Positions 44,977 through 53,998 of a DNA stretch of 64,000 bases are shown here, piece after piece. The first letter of the stretch is position 1. Each line of letters opens with the position of its first letter. The notes under the pieces were generated by a model. The model was not told where the DNA came from and searched no databases. It saw only the letters and a list, made by a program, of their open reading frames with translations. The DNA lies in NCBI GenBank assembly GCA_963751615.1, contig CAVVVG010000007.1, positions 186,001 to 250,000 on the forward strand, given 5' to 3'. Source of the DNA: Palsa-892 sp963751615. GTDB lineage: Bacteria > Pseudomonadota > Alphaproteobacteria > Rhizobiales > Xanthobacteraceae. Position numbers and translations under genes: made by a program.

Positions 44977-45696
44977 ATGCCTTGTCTTGTAATTGATGGC
45001 ATTAGTAAATCTTTTGGCGGACTCAAGGCACTGGACCGTGCGAGTTTTTCCATTGCAGCCGGCGAGCTTGTCGGTCTGATCGGGCCGAACGGATCCGGCA
45101 AGACGACACTGATTAACGTTCTTTCCGGACATCTTGCTTGCGATTCGGGCCGGGTCTTTCTCGATGATAAACCCATTTCCGGTCTGCGGCCCGAAGCGCT
45201 AGCGCGACTTGGCGTGCTGCGCACGTTCCAACTTACACGCGCATTCCCTCGCATGAGTGCGCTCGACAATCTTATGGTTGCTGGTTGCGCTCTCGGCATA
45301 TCGCAGCATGATGCGAACAAGCGTGCGCGAGAACTAATTGAGGATCTTGGTCTTACCCGCATCATGAATTTTGATGCCGGAAATCTTTCGGGTGGACAGC
45401 TCAAGCTGCTTGAATTCGGTTCTTGTTTCATGGTTCCGCCGCGTATTGCTTTACTCGACGAACCTTTTGCGGCCGTGCATCCATCCTTGAAAGAGATCAT
45501 GGCGGGCTTCATTCGACGTCGGCATAGAGAAGGGCAAACTTTCTTGCTCGTGAGCCACGATATGCCGGTAATCATAGAACTCTGCCCACGCACCGTATGC
45601 ATGAACGCCGGCAAAGTAATTGCTGACGAAACGACACGTGAAGTTCTTACCGATCCAGTGGTGATAGAGGCTTATCTCGGCGAGGCCGCTGCATGA
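44977..45696 (+). CDS. livG: Liv ABC transporter ATP-binding protein LivG
   Basis: ATPase of 239 residues. Walker A is GPNGSGKTT near residue 37, the signature is LSGGQ near 130, and Walker B is IALLDEPFAAVHP; the switch His is in VSHDM. This is the LivG type with a long helical insertion around RTFQLTRAFPRMSALDNLMV. Overlaps livF by four bases. Confidence 0.93.
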   Translation: MPCLVIDGISKSFGGLKALDRASFSIAAGELVGLIGPNGSGKTTLINVLSGHLACDSGRVFLDDKPISGLRPEALARLGVLRTFQLTRAFPRMSALDNLMVAGCALGISQHDANKRARELIEDLGLTRIMNFDAGNLSGGQLKLLEFGSCFMVPPRIALLDEPFAAVHPSLKEIMAGFIRRRHREGQTFLLVSHDMPVIIELCPRTVCMNAGKVIADETTREVLTDPVVIEAYLGEAAA

Positions 45697-46436
45697 CTTC
45701 GCTTCTAAGCCTGCAGAACATAAGTGCCGGCTACGTCGCCGACATCGACATCCTGCGCAGCGTGAACGTTTCGATCGGAGCAGGAGCAATTACCGGACTG
45801 ATCGGCCTGAATGGCGCAGGCAAATCCACAATTATGAAAACGATTTGCGGTTTCTTGAAACCGAGCACGGGAAAGGTCGAATTTGATGGCACCGATATTA
45901 CGGCGATAGCTCCGCATGATGTGATCAATCGCGGAATTTCCTACATCCCGCAGGAATCGAGCCTGTTCAATTTCATGAGTGTCGAGGATAATCTTGTGCT
46001 TCCCCTGGAGCACCTTGCGCGCCGGAAAATTGGTCTTACGAAAGCCGATCTTTCCGTGAGACTTGAAGATTGCTTTGAGAAATTTTCTCTGCTTCGGCAA
46101 CGTGCTCGTGCCAAGGCCGGAGATTTATCCGGCGGTCAGCAAAAAATGGTCGAATTTGCGAAGGCTTATCTTGTGCGACCGCGTTTATGCTTGATCGATG
46201 AGCCAAGCATAGGTCTTGCGCCCAGAGTGGCGGAAGAAGTTTATCAGTGGATCAATCTCTTTGCGCAAGAAAAAATGGCAATTCTGCTTGTCGATCATAA
46301 TGTTCGCCGTGTGGTAAAAATGTCGAGTTATATTTATGTCTTGAGCCTTGGCGAAATCACTGCCGAGGGAAAACCCAAAGATTTCGCTGGCGATTTACAT
46401 GAGCAGGTTAAATCCTGGCTTGGCATCAATTTTTGA
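45693..46436 (+). CDS. livF: Liv ABC transporter ATP-binding protein LivF
   Basis: Second ATPase of the importer, 247 residues. It has GLNGAGKSTIMK (Walker A), SYIPQESSLFNFMSVEDNL (Q loop), LSGGQQKMVEF (signature) and CLIDEPSIGLAP (Walker B). It ends the catabolic-transport unit beginning at the amidase gene. Convergent with the hydrogenase-like operon, with 76 bases between them and no clear terminator. Confidence 0.93.
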   Translation: MTSLLSLQNISAGYVADIDILRSVNVSIGAGAITGLIGLNGAGKSTIMKTICGFLKPSTGKVEFDGTDITAIAPHDVINRGISYIPQESSLFNFMSVEDNLVLPLEHLARRKIGLTKADLSVRLEDCFEKFSLLRQRARAKAGDLSGGQQKMVEFAKAYLVRPRLCLIDEPSIGLAPRVAEEVYQWINLFAQEKMAILLVDHNVRRVVKMSSYIYVLSLGEITAEGKPKDFAGDLHEQVKSWLGINF

Positions 46437-46512
46437 TTGGAATAAAAAGTAATATCGAGCACCATTCGGTGGCCCATAATTGAATTGGCAGAGACGGTAG
46501 AGACAATTCTGG

Positions 46513-47022
46513 CTATGCTTCAATGAGCGCAAGCAATCCCTGGAGTAAGCGCAGAGGCGTCGGCGGACAGCCCCGAATGTGCAGATCGACCGGTACAACT
46601 CCGGACAAACCACCGACAACTGCGTAGCTGTCGGCAAAAATGCCGCCGTCGACAGCGCAGTCACCCACGGCGACCACCCACTTTGGATCGGGCGTGGCGT
46701 TATAGGTGCGCTCAAGAGCCTCACGCATGTTCTTGGTAATGGGCCCGGTTACGAGCAATACATCAGCATGACGCGGCGAAGCAACAAAACGAAATCCAAA
46801 CCGTTCGAGATCATAGAACGCGTTGCTTAGCGCATGGATTTCAAGTTCGCACGCATTACACGAACCGGCATCAACTTGGCGAATTGATAAAGAGCGGCCA
46901 AGGCGCTGCCGCGCGGCGCGGTCTACGGTGGTGGCAAGTTCGGCAATCGCCGCGTCGTCCTTGGGAGGCGGCGACTCGGTCAACGGAGATCGCATTAAAC
47001 TTTGAAAAAGAAGCTTCCGCAT
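46513..47022 (-). CDS. NuoB/HyfI-like iron-sulfur subunit of an Ehr-type complex
   Basis: Homologue of the small subunit that carries the terminal [4Fe-4S] cluster (N2 in complex I). All four ligands are present: Cys55 and Cys58 in GSCNACELE, Cys122 in VGDC and Cys152 in RGCPP. The HALSNAFYDLERFGFRF stretch is typical of the HycG/HyfI branch. The N-terminal 45 residues are a hydrophilic extension. It is the last gene of the six-gene operon, ten bases after the large-subunit gene. An electron carrier for the cluster is not encoded nearby. Confidence 0.88.
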   Translation of the reverse strand: MRKLLFQSLMRSPLTESPPPKDDAAIAELATTVDRAARQRLGRSLSIRQVDAGSCNACELEIHALSNAFYDLERFGFRFVASPRHADVLLVTGPITKNMREALERTYNATPDPKWVVAVGDCAVDGGIFADSYAVVGGLSGVVPVDLHIRGCPPTPLRLLQGLLALIEA

Positions 47023-47032
47023 CGTTTAGGCT

Positions 47033-48544
47033 CTAGAGATCGTGTCCCGAATAGGAGCAGTTGAACGATTTATTACAGATAGGGAAGTCGGCGACGATGT
47101 TTCCTTCGATCGCGGCTTCCAATAGTGGCCACTGGAACCAAGATGCGTCCCGCAAGTGACAGCGGGTCACGCGATCGCCATCGAGCCGAATCCAGACGAG
47201 CACGTCACCACGGAAGGCTTCGACAAGTCCGAGTCCCTCGCATGCGGGTTTGGAAATAGTGGCGGTGTGCACCGGTCCATCTGGCAACTGATTAACGATC
47301 TGTTCGATCAAGGAAAGACTTTGTTGCACCTCGCGGATACGGATCCATACTCGTGCATTGACGTCGCCAGCTTCGAGAACAGGAATCTCAAAACTGAGCT
47401 TGTCATAAGGTGCATAACCTGGCGTACGCCGCGCGTCGAAGCTTCGACTGCTCGCGCGCCCCACATATCCCCCTGCTCCGAACTGCCGCGCAAGCGCCGA
47501 ACTTACGATTCCGGTGGTGACCGTGCGATCCTGCAGCGAAGCCGTATTGTCGTAGAGTTCGATAAGCTGAGGAAAAATCATTTGAATATCTTCCACAAGC
47601 TTCCGAATAACGACAATGCCATTCGAGGCAAGGTCATTGGCGACGCCACCGGGCACAACGCGGTCCATCATTAGCCGGTGCCCGAAGCAGGAATTGGCAG
47701 TCCGCAAAGTTTGCTCGCGAAGAATGCCAAACTGCGCATGCATTAGCGAAAACGATGCGTCATTGCAGATAGCGCCAATATCGCCGAAATGATTGGCGAG
47801 ACGTTCAATTTCCGCCATAAGCGCGCGAAGAAAGACGGCTCGCAGCGGCACCTTGGTCGCCTGCGCCGCTTCAACAGCCTGAGCGAAGGCGAGCGCGTAA
47901 GCAACCGTACTGTCGCCCGAAATCCGACCAGCAAGTCGAGCCGCCTTGTCGAGAGTGGTGTCCGCCATGAGGGACTCGATGCCCTTATGTGTATAACCGA
48001 GACGCTGCTCGAGCCGCACGACAGTTTCGCCATTAGCCGTGAAGCGAAAGTGACCCGGCTCGATGATGCCGGCATGCACCGGGCCCACCGGTATATTGTG
48101 CAAATGTTCGCCATCCGCCGGAAGAAAGGCGTAGGCTTCCCGCGGATGCGGTGACTTATCGTTGGCACCGAGCGGATATCGCACGTTCCAGAAGCCAAGA
48201 TCGAGCCAAGGCCGCCTATCTGGCAGTCCTTCCGGCTCTAGGCCGAATAGAGATCGGATGGCGCGTTCGAGCCGAATTGCTGGCGGATGAATCCTAGCGA
48301 CCGAAGGAAATTTTCCTTCCGGGCATTCTAATGTAATGACGGCGATTTCGCCCGACGTTTCTTCAATAATGGCCATGTGCACATTGCCCGAGTCACCCCA
48401 AAGACCAAGCAATGTGGCCCGACCCGCCGCTACCTCAGTAGCTACGTCACGCCAAGCCCCTGAGGATACGACGAGACGTGGCCACGGTTGGTGACCTTCT
48501 ACTCTATGGGCGTTGGGAATTATGTCTGCCAGTGCTTGCATCAT
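47033..48544 (-). CDS. HyfG/HycE/NuoCD-like large subunit without nickel ligands
   Basis: Fused NuoC-like (residues 1-130) and NuoD/hydrogenase-large-subunit-like (about 150-503) protein. In [NiFe] hydrogenases the N-terminal nickel motif is RxCGxC; here the aligned region reads LAGRISGDSTVAYALAF with no Cys. The C-terminal DPCxxC is represented by FNCSYSGHDL, one Cys followed by Ser. It therefore cannot hold a normal NiFe centre. The frame is open to 48703; the ATG at 48544, one base after the upstream stop, is chosen and a second ATG follows directly. Of six subunits this one defines the complex as hydrogenase-related, not hydrogenase. Confidence 0.88.
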   Translation of the reverse strand: MMQALADIIPNAHRVEGHQPWPRLVVSSGAWRDVATEVAAGRATLLGLWGDSGNVHMAIIEETSGEIAVITLECPEGKFPSVARIHPPAIRLERAIRSLFGLEPEGLPDRRPWLDLGFWNVRYPLGANDKSPHPREAYAFLPADGEHLHNIPVGPVHAGIIEPGHFRFTANGETVVRLEQRLGYTHKGIESLMADTTLDKAARLAGRISGDSTVAYALAFAQAVEAAQATKVPLRAVFLRALMAEIERLANHFGDIGAICNDASFSLMHAQFGILREQTLRTANSCFGHRLMMDRVVPGGVANDLASNGIVVIRKLVEDIQMIFPQLIELYDNTASLQDRTVTTGIVSSALARQFGAGGYVGRASSRSFDARRTPGYAPYDKLSFEIPVLEAGDVNARVWIRIREVQQSLSLIEQIVNQLPDGPVHTATISKPACEGLGLVEAFRGDVLVWIRLDGDRVTRCHLRDASWFQWPLLEAAIEGNIVADFPICNKSFNCSYSGHDL

Positions 48545-48545
48545 T

Positions 48546-49985
48546 CTACCCGAGCAGCCTCGCGACATTTTGGAACCATAGGACGAGTGATTGCGGCATG
48601 TAGATGCCGGCAACGAAGACAAGCGCGAGATGTGCAAACATCGGCAGTAACGATGCCTTGGCCTCCTCGGTCTTACCGCGTGGCTCACCAAATACGATTC
48701 CATTCAAGCGCAGAAATAAAGCTGCGAAAGCAACGAGAATCCCGAATACTAAGAAGACCGCAAGCCAAGGTTCGCGGGCAAATGTCGAACTGACCACGAG
48801 GAACTCACTCATGAAAATGCCGAACGGTGGCAAACCGGCAATCGCTACAACACCAAGGATTAGACTCCATCCGAGCACCGGATTGGTTTCCGTCAGTCCG
48901 CCCATATCGGCAATTTTCTGGGTACCTTTGACTTGCGCGATATGGCCGACTGCGAAAAAGATCGCTGATTTGGTCAGCGAATGCATCGTCATGTGCAGCA
49001 GGCCAGCGAAATTGGCGAGTGGCCCACCCATGCCGAACGCAAATACGATGATGCCCATGTGCTCGATGGAGGAATAGGCAAACATACGCTTAATGTCGCG
49101 GCGGCGGTACAACATGAACGCCGCAAAAATAAGCGAGATCAAACCCATGCTAATCATGAGCGGCCCAGGTGCGAGCGCTGCTGGATTTGCTGCGAGTAAC
49201 ATTTTGAAGCGTAGCAGCGCGTAAAGCGCAATGTTGAGCAGCAGTCCTGATAGGACAGCAGAAATCGGTGTTGGACCTTCGGCATGTGCGTCGGGAAGCC
49301 AAGCGTGCAGGGGCGCAAGCCCAACTTTCGTGCCATATCCGAGCAGCAAAAAGACGAAAGCAACATTGAGCAGCGCAGGATCAAACTTTGCCGCGCGCTC
49401 AACTAATGTCGTCCATACCATAGCGTCGAGTCCCTCACCAATGACCGGCCGTGCCGCCATATAGACGAGGATCGTACCAAACAATGCGAGCGCAATTCCA
49501 ACACTTCCAAGAATGAAATATTTCCACGCAGCTTCGAGCGCTTCGTGGGTGCGGTAGATTCCAACCATCAGCACTGTGGTGAGAGTTGCGATCTCGATTG
49601 CGACCCACATCAGGCCGATGCTGTTTGCGACGAGCGCAAGATTTATCGCGAACATCAACACCTGATACATGGCGTGATAGAACCGCAAGAAGCGCGGGGT
49701 CAGCCGGCCGATTTCGAGCTCATGCTCGATATAGCTGGCGCTGAAAATGCTGGTGGTGAAACCGACGAACGTCGTCAGGACGATGAAAACGTTATTGAGG
49801 TCGTCGATCTGGATAAATGGGCCGGGCTGGGGCCGCCCGAAGAACAGCGACAATGCAGCTAGGAAAGTGAGTAGTGCTGCCAATACGTTGAGCCGCGCGG
49901 TCAGCCGGTAACCCGGCAAAATTGCAAGCAGTACCGCCGCCGCTATAGGGATCAGCAGAACTGCGCTGACTGCATCGATATTCAC
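48546..49985 (-). CDS. HyfF/NuoN-like antiporter-type membrane subunit
   Basis: Fourteen-helix Mrp-antiporter-like subunit of 479 residues. Key proton-path residues are recognisable: Glu in VAIEIATLTTVLMVG (helix 5), Lys in LEAAWKYFILGS, a second Lys region GTKVGLAPLHAWLPDAHAEGP (helices 7-8), and KRMFAYSSIEHMG. It overlaps the hyfE-like gene upstream by four bases and is followed one base later by the large-subunit gene. It is predicted to conduct H+ or Na+ coupled to electron transfer elsewhere in the complex. Confidence 0.9.
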   Translation of the reverse strand: MNIDAVSAVLLIPIAAAVLLAILPGYRLTARLNVLAALLTFLAALSLFFGRPQPGPFIQIDDLNNVFIVLTTFVGFTTSIFSASYIEHELEIGRLTPRFLRFYHAMYQVLMFAINLALVANSIGLMWVAIEIATLTTVLMVGIYRTHEALEAAWKYFILGSVGIALALFGTILVYMAARPVIGEGLDAMVWTTLVERAAKFDPALLNVAFVFLLLGYGTKVGLAPLHAWLPDAHAEGPTPISAVLSGLLLNIALYALLRFKMLLAANPAALAPGPLMISMGLISLIFAAFMLYRRRDIKRMFAYSSIEHMGIIVFAFGMGGPLANFAGLLHMTMHSLTKSAIFFAVGHIAQVKGTQKIADMGGLTETNPVLGWSLILGVVAIAGLPPFGIFMSEFLVVSSTFAREPWLAVFLVFGILVAFAALFLRLNGIVFGEPRGKTEEAKASLLPMFAHLALVFVAGIYMPQSLVLWFQNVARLLG

Positions 49986-50647
49986 TGGCGTTCTCCGCGG
50001 AAGCGATCGAGAGCGCTTATGTCAACCGTGTCGAAACGTTCGCGGATGCGGAACAAGAAAATGCCGATGACAATGAAGGCGATGAGGATGGAAAAGGCAA
50101 TACTGATTTCGACCACCAGCGGCATGCCCTTTGCGCCAGTCGCTGCAAGAACAAGTCCGTTCTCCAGCGACATGAACCCAATTACTTGGCTCACCGCATT
50201 GCGCCGTGTCACCATCAGCAAGAGCCCGAGCAGCACCACCGAAAGAGCGAACGCGAGATCCTCGCGCGCGAGTGGATCGGCTTCGGCAGTGACGCGCAGC
50301 ATTACCACCATCGATAAGGCGACGAGGCCGATGCCAAATAGCATGGTTGCGCCGATGCCGACGACCGCCTCGATCTCGCGGTGAATTCCAAGGCGCATGA
50401 TGATCCGGTGCAACGAGACCGGAATTACAATTGCCTTAAACACTAGCGCGATGAGTGCGGTGATGTAGAGGTGAGGCGCGTTCTGCATAAAAGCTTGCCA
50501 GGCCACTGACAGTGCGAGTACCAGCGCGTGGAGCGCGAAGATATTGAGGAGCGCGTAAAGGCGGTCTTGGTAGAGCATCATGAAGCTCACCAACACCAGG
50601 CCGCCGGCGAACATATGGGCAATGTCGAAGGCAAGGCTGTGCATCAT
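49982..50647 (-). CDS. HyfE-like membrane subunit (NuoK-related)
   Basis: 221-residue polytopic protein. The C-terminal half is NuoK-like, with the conserved acidic residues in GFMSLENGLVLAATG and LVVEISIAFSILIAF; the N-terminal half adds helices as in E. coli HyfE. The frame is open to 50779, but the ATG at 50647 overlaps the upstream TGA (ATGATG) by four bases and begins just before the first helix (MMHSLAFDIAH). HyfE occurs in hydrogenase-4-type complexes and not in complex I, which supports the Hyf affiliation. Confidence 0.88.
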   Translation of the reverse strand: MMHSLAFDIAHMFAGGLVLVSFMMLYQDRLYALLNIFALHALVLALSVAWQAFMQNAPHLYITALIALVFKAIVIPVSLHRIIMRLGIHREIEAVVGIGATMLFGIGLVALSMVVMLRVTAEADPLAREDLAFALSVVLLGLLLMVTRRNAVSQVIGFMSLENGLVLAATGAKGMPLVVEISIAFSILIAFIVIGIFLFRIRERFDTVDISALDRFRGERQ

Positions 50648-51600
50648 AGGCTCCGAGAGACGAAGAGAAGGAGCGTCGCAAGGAGGCCGAGCATTAGCGC
50701 CGCGCCGAGGAATTCCGGCACTCGGAATACGCGCATTTTGGCGATCGAGGTCTCGAATAAGGCGAGCAGGAAGCCGCAAGCGACAAGCTTAGTGAGATAA
50801 GCCACGACACCAAGCGCGAGCGCCGACGGCTGGGCGCTATGGCTTGCCAGTCCCCATGGAGCGAACAAGCAGGCAATCAGCGAGACATAGAGCAAAAGCT
50901 TCAACCAGGAGGCGAGATCAATCAGGGCGAGATGACGCCCGGAATATTCGAGGATCATCGCCTCGTGCACCATTGTAAGTTCGAGATGGGTTGTCGGATT
51001 GTCTACGGGAATGCGCGCATTCTCGGCGATCGCTACCATAATCAGTGCGATAAGAGCCAAACCAAGCGACACGCGCAGGCCCACTTCGGGCGAAATCATG
51101 TACTCGGCCATGGTCGAAAGCTGAGTCGAACCGGCGATCAGCGCGAGCGCGAACACGATCATCAGCATTGCTGGCTCGGCAAGCGAGGCAATCATCACCT
51201 CGCGGCTCGAACCGATGCCGCCGAAGCTGGTCCCAACATCGAGTCCAGCAAGAGCGAGAAAGAAGCGCGCGCTGCCCAAGAGCGCGATAATCACGATAAG
51301 GTCAGCCGACCAACTGAACAGAAGCCCCGTTTTGAACGTCGGTATGAGTGCAGCGGCGATCCAGGTGCCGGCAAAGATGACATATGGGATCACACGGAAA
51401 AGCCATGACGCATTGTCGGCCAGCACGACGTCTTTGCGCATAAGTCGCACAAGATCCCGATAGGGTTGGACTACCGAAGGTCCTTTTCGGCGAAGCAATC
51501 GCGCCTTCACTTTACGCACGAACCCGGTGAGCAGCGGCGCCAGCAGAAGCACTAGCAGCATCTGTGCGCCCTGCACGGCAAAATCCACGATCACGGCCAT
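50644..51600 (-). CDS. HyfC/HycD-like membrane subunit (NuoH-related)
   Basis: 318 residues with about eight helices, related to NuoH, the subunit that couples the peripheral arm to the membrane arm. Conserved acidic and basic loop residues are visible: RRKGPSVVQPYRDL and RKDVVLAD near the N-terminus, GIGSSREVMIASLAEPAM, and NARIPVDNPTTHLELTMVHE. Overlaps the hyfB-like gene by ten bases and the hyfE-like gene by four. Confidence 0.9.
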   Translation of the reverse strand: MAVIVDFAVQGAQMLLVLLLAPLLTGFVRKVKARLLRRKGPSVVQPYRDLVRLMRKDVVLADNASWLFRVIPYVIFAGTWIAAALIPTFKTGLLFSWSADLIVIIALLGSARFFLALAGLDVGTSFGGIGSSREVMIASLAEPAMLMIVFALALIAGSTQLSTMAEYMISPEVGLRVSLGLALIALIMVAIAENARIPVDNPTTHLELTMVHEAMILEYSGRHLALIDLASWLKLLLYVSLIACLFAPWGLASHSAQPSALALGVVAYLTKLVACGFLLALFETSIAKMRVFRVPEFLGAALMLGLLATLLLFVSRSL

Positions 51601-53603
51601 ATCGCGAGCACCAGAAGAAGCGTGACAAGAGCACCGAAGACTAGACTGAGATACTGACGCATAGTGAGGAACTGTAGCTGATTGAGCCGATCAGCGGCGT
51701 AGACAACGCCGTTAGCGGCCGGTGCGTAAAGCACATCCCAAATCAGATCGCGCAGCTCGACCACTAGACGCGCGGGACGCATGTCGCCGGGCGGAGGCAT
51801 CTCGCTACGCTCGCGCGCGCGGAACACAATGGTGCCGAACACGCGGCGGATCGGCTGCACAAAGCTACTCGCGCTATATTGCGTTGTGGGATTTGCGTCG
51901 GGATATCCGCAATCCCAAGCTGGACTGCGACGCAACTTATCAGAGGCTAAACGGTGGATAGCGACGGCGGCGAGCGTGCCTGATATGATCATGAACAGGA
52001 ACACGAGGAGGCCATTGTAAGAGCTACGGCTTTCCGCTATCGGCACGATGGAGAGCCAATCGACGCTGGTCTGCACCGGCATGCGGCCGCCTACCAAATC
52101 TTTGACTACTGGTGCGAGCGCATCGATGAAAAGACCAGGTAAAATGCCGGCGACGAGACAGAGCGCCGCAATACAAAACATTGCTGCACGCGAGAATTGA
52201 TCGGTTTCCTGCGCACGCTCGGCAGCCGGCGTGCGAGGGCGACCGAGAAATGTGATGCCGAATACTTTAACAAAGCATGCGGCGGCAAGCGCGGCCGACA
52301 AAGCAAGCAACGCGCCGACCGCGGGAACTAGGAACTTCAGTCCCCATGATGGCAATTGCGGGCTCAATAGGATCGCCTGAAAGGTCAGCCATTCCGAGAC
52401 GAAGCCGTTGAGCGGCGGCAATGCAGAGATGGCGACGCATCCGATTAAAAATACAAAGGCGGTCTGCGGCATACGATGAATGAGGCCACCAAGATTTTCC
52501 ATGTTGCGCTCGTTAGTGGCCGTGAGCACCGCGCCGGAGCCAAAGAACAGCAGACTCTTGAAGACCGAATGGTTGAAGACGTGTAACAGACCGGCGGTAA
52601 GTGCGAGCGCTGCCGCCAACACCATGCCATATGCTTTGAATGCGAGCGCAAGACCGAGGCCGATGAAGATGATTCCGATGTTTTCGACTGTATGATAGGC
52701 AAGCAGTCGCTTGAGATCATGCTGCATCAGGGCGTAAAGCACGCCCATTACGCAAGTGATTCCAGCAAGCGCTAGTACTATGATGCTCCACCACCAAGCG
52801 GGCGGCCCGAGCAGATCGAAAACAATGCGCACGAATCCGTAAACGGCGACTTTGGTCATCACGCCACTCATCAGAGCCGAGACGTGACTTGGGGCGGCTG
52901 GGTGTGCCAGCGGCAGCCACACGTGCAGCGGCACAAGGCCAGCTTTGGAACCAGCACCGATCAACGCAAGAAGCAAAACCAAAGCAGTGCGTCCACTGGA
53001 AGGATGCGCGGCACGGATTTCAGCAAAGGCATAACCGCCATCGGGGCCGGCGAGCAGTCCGTAAGCAAGCAACAGCGCTAATGTACCGAAGCTCGCCATA
53101 ACCAAATATACATAACCCGCGTACACATTTTCGCGGACACGGTGGTGCGCAACCACCAAAGCCCACGATGACAACGACATGAATTCCCAAGAGACAAGGA
53201 AGACAAAAGCATCGTCTGCCAGTACCACCAAATTCATACCGGCAAGGAAAGCGGGATAAAAAGGTAGCACTCGTTCCGGCGCCTCCTCGTGGCGGCCATA
53301 ACCAATCGCGAATAAACTCGCAGCTGCGGAACCAAGATTTACGATTGCGAGAAAAAAAGCGGACAGTGCATCGAGACGGAAATGCGCGCCAATCCAAGGT
53401 AGTCCGAGCGGTAGAACCACGACCGGTTGAGTTGTGGCCCCGTCTATGAGGTAAACCAACACAATTCCGAGAGCTATCAACGAAATCGTGAGGCTTAGGC
53501 CGTATATGACACGAGGCGCGACGCGTAGTCGGTGCGAGATTACACAAAGGCCCGTCAGGGCAATCAAGCACGCCGCACACGATAGTAATGCTACGAGCGG
53601 CAT
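51591..53603 (-). CDS. HyfB-like antiporter-type membrane subunit (NuoL-related)
   Basis: First gene of the operon: a 670-residue Mrp-antiporter-like subunit with about sixteen helices, close in length to E. coli HyfB. Conserved charged elements are WEFMSLSSWALVVAHH (helix 5 Glu), SKAGLVPLHVWLPLAHPAAPSHVSALMSG (helices 7-8; residue order only), and LKRLLAYHTVENIGI. With the HyfF-like subunit it gives the complex two ion-channel modules. About 395 bases upstream are free of genes and should hold the operon promoter. Confidence 0.92.
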   Translation of the reverse strand: MPLVALLSCAACLIALTGLCVISHRLRVAPRVIYGLSLTISLIALGIVLVYLIDGATTQPVVVLPLGLPWIGAHFRLDALSAFFLAIVNLGSAAASLFAIGYGRHEEAPERVLPFYPAFLAGMNLVVLADDAFVFLVSWEFMSLSSWALVVAHHRVRENVYAGYVYLVMASFGTLALLLAYGLLAGPDGGYAFAEIRAAHPSSGRTALVLLLALIGAGSKAGLVPLHVWLPLAHPAAPSHVSALMSGVMTKVAVYGFVRIVFDLLGPPAWWWSIIVLALAGITCVMGVLYALMQHDLKRLLAYHTVENIGIIFIGLGLALAFKAYGMVLAAALALTAGLLHVFNHSVFKSLLFFGSGAVLTATNERNMENLGGLIHRMPQTAFVFLIGCVAISALPPLNGFVSEWLTFQAILLSPQLPSWGLKFLVPAVGALLALSAALAAACFVKVFGITFLGRPRTPAAERAQETDQFSRAAMFCIAALCLVAGILPGLFIDALAPVVKDLVGGRMPVQTSVDWLSIVPIAESRSSYNGLLVFLFMIISGTLAAVAIHRLASDKLRRSPAWDCGYPDANPTTQYSASSFVQPIRRVFGTIVFRARERSEMPPPGDMRPARLVVELRDLIWDVLYAPAANGVVYAADRLNQLQFLTMRQYLSLVFGALVTLLLVLAIWP

Positions 53604-53998
53604 TGTGCTCGACCTCTTAATGCTGCCTAACTTTGGAATGATAGCATGAACAAGTTGGCCAACTTCTGTTTTTTTGTGCGGCGCCGCCTAACCGCTCGCC
53701 TCCCGAACGGTCCCCTCGCCGATGAATTGAATTCCGGCTCTTTCGAACGCAGCGATTAGCTACATAAGAAGTTCGACATGGCCGCGTACGACGTTCTTGC
53801 TTCACTCCCTGCACTGAATTGTTGGAGGTAAACGTCCTTCATATAGATATCCTATACGAAGCCATCGATCTTCAACAGATTATTCTAGGAGAAATTAATT
53901 AGGCAGCGAACTCTTAGATAATCACTAGAAATGTTCCATGCTGAAATAGAAGATCACCTTTTTTGCAGCACGCTATACGGCGACGGAATTCGTTACCG
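53604..53998. other. intergenic space upstream of the hyfB-like gene
   Basis: About 395 AT-rich bases with no supported gene, repeat or hairpin. It should hold the promoter of the hydrogenase-like operon on the minus strand. I could not choose a convincing -35/-10 pair. Confidence 0.45.

Noticed and set aside
46513..53603. Reading the hyf-like operon as a functional [NiFe] hydrogenase or formate hydrogenlyase.
   Set aside because: The large subunit lacks the nickel-binding Cys motifs, and no hyp maturation, fdhF or ferredoxin-subunit genes are present in the window.
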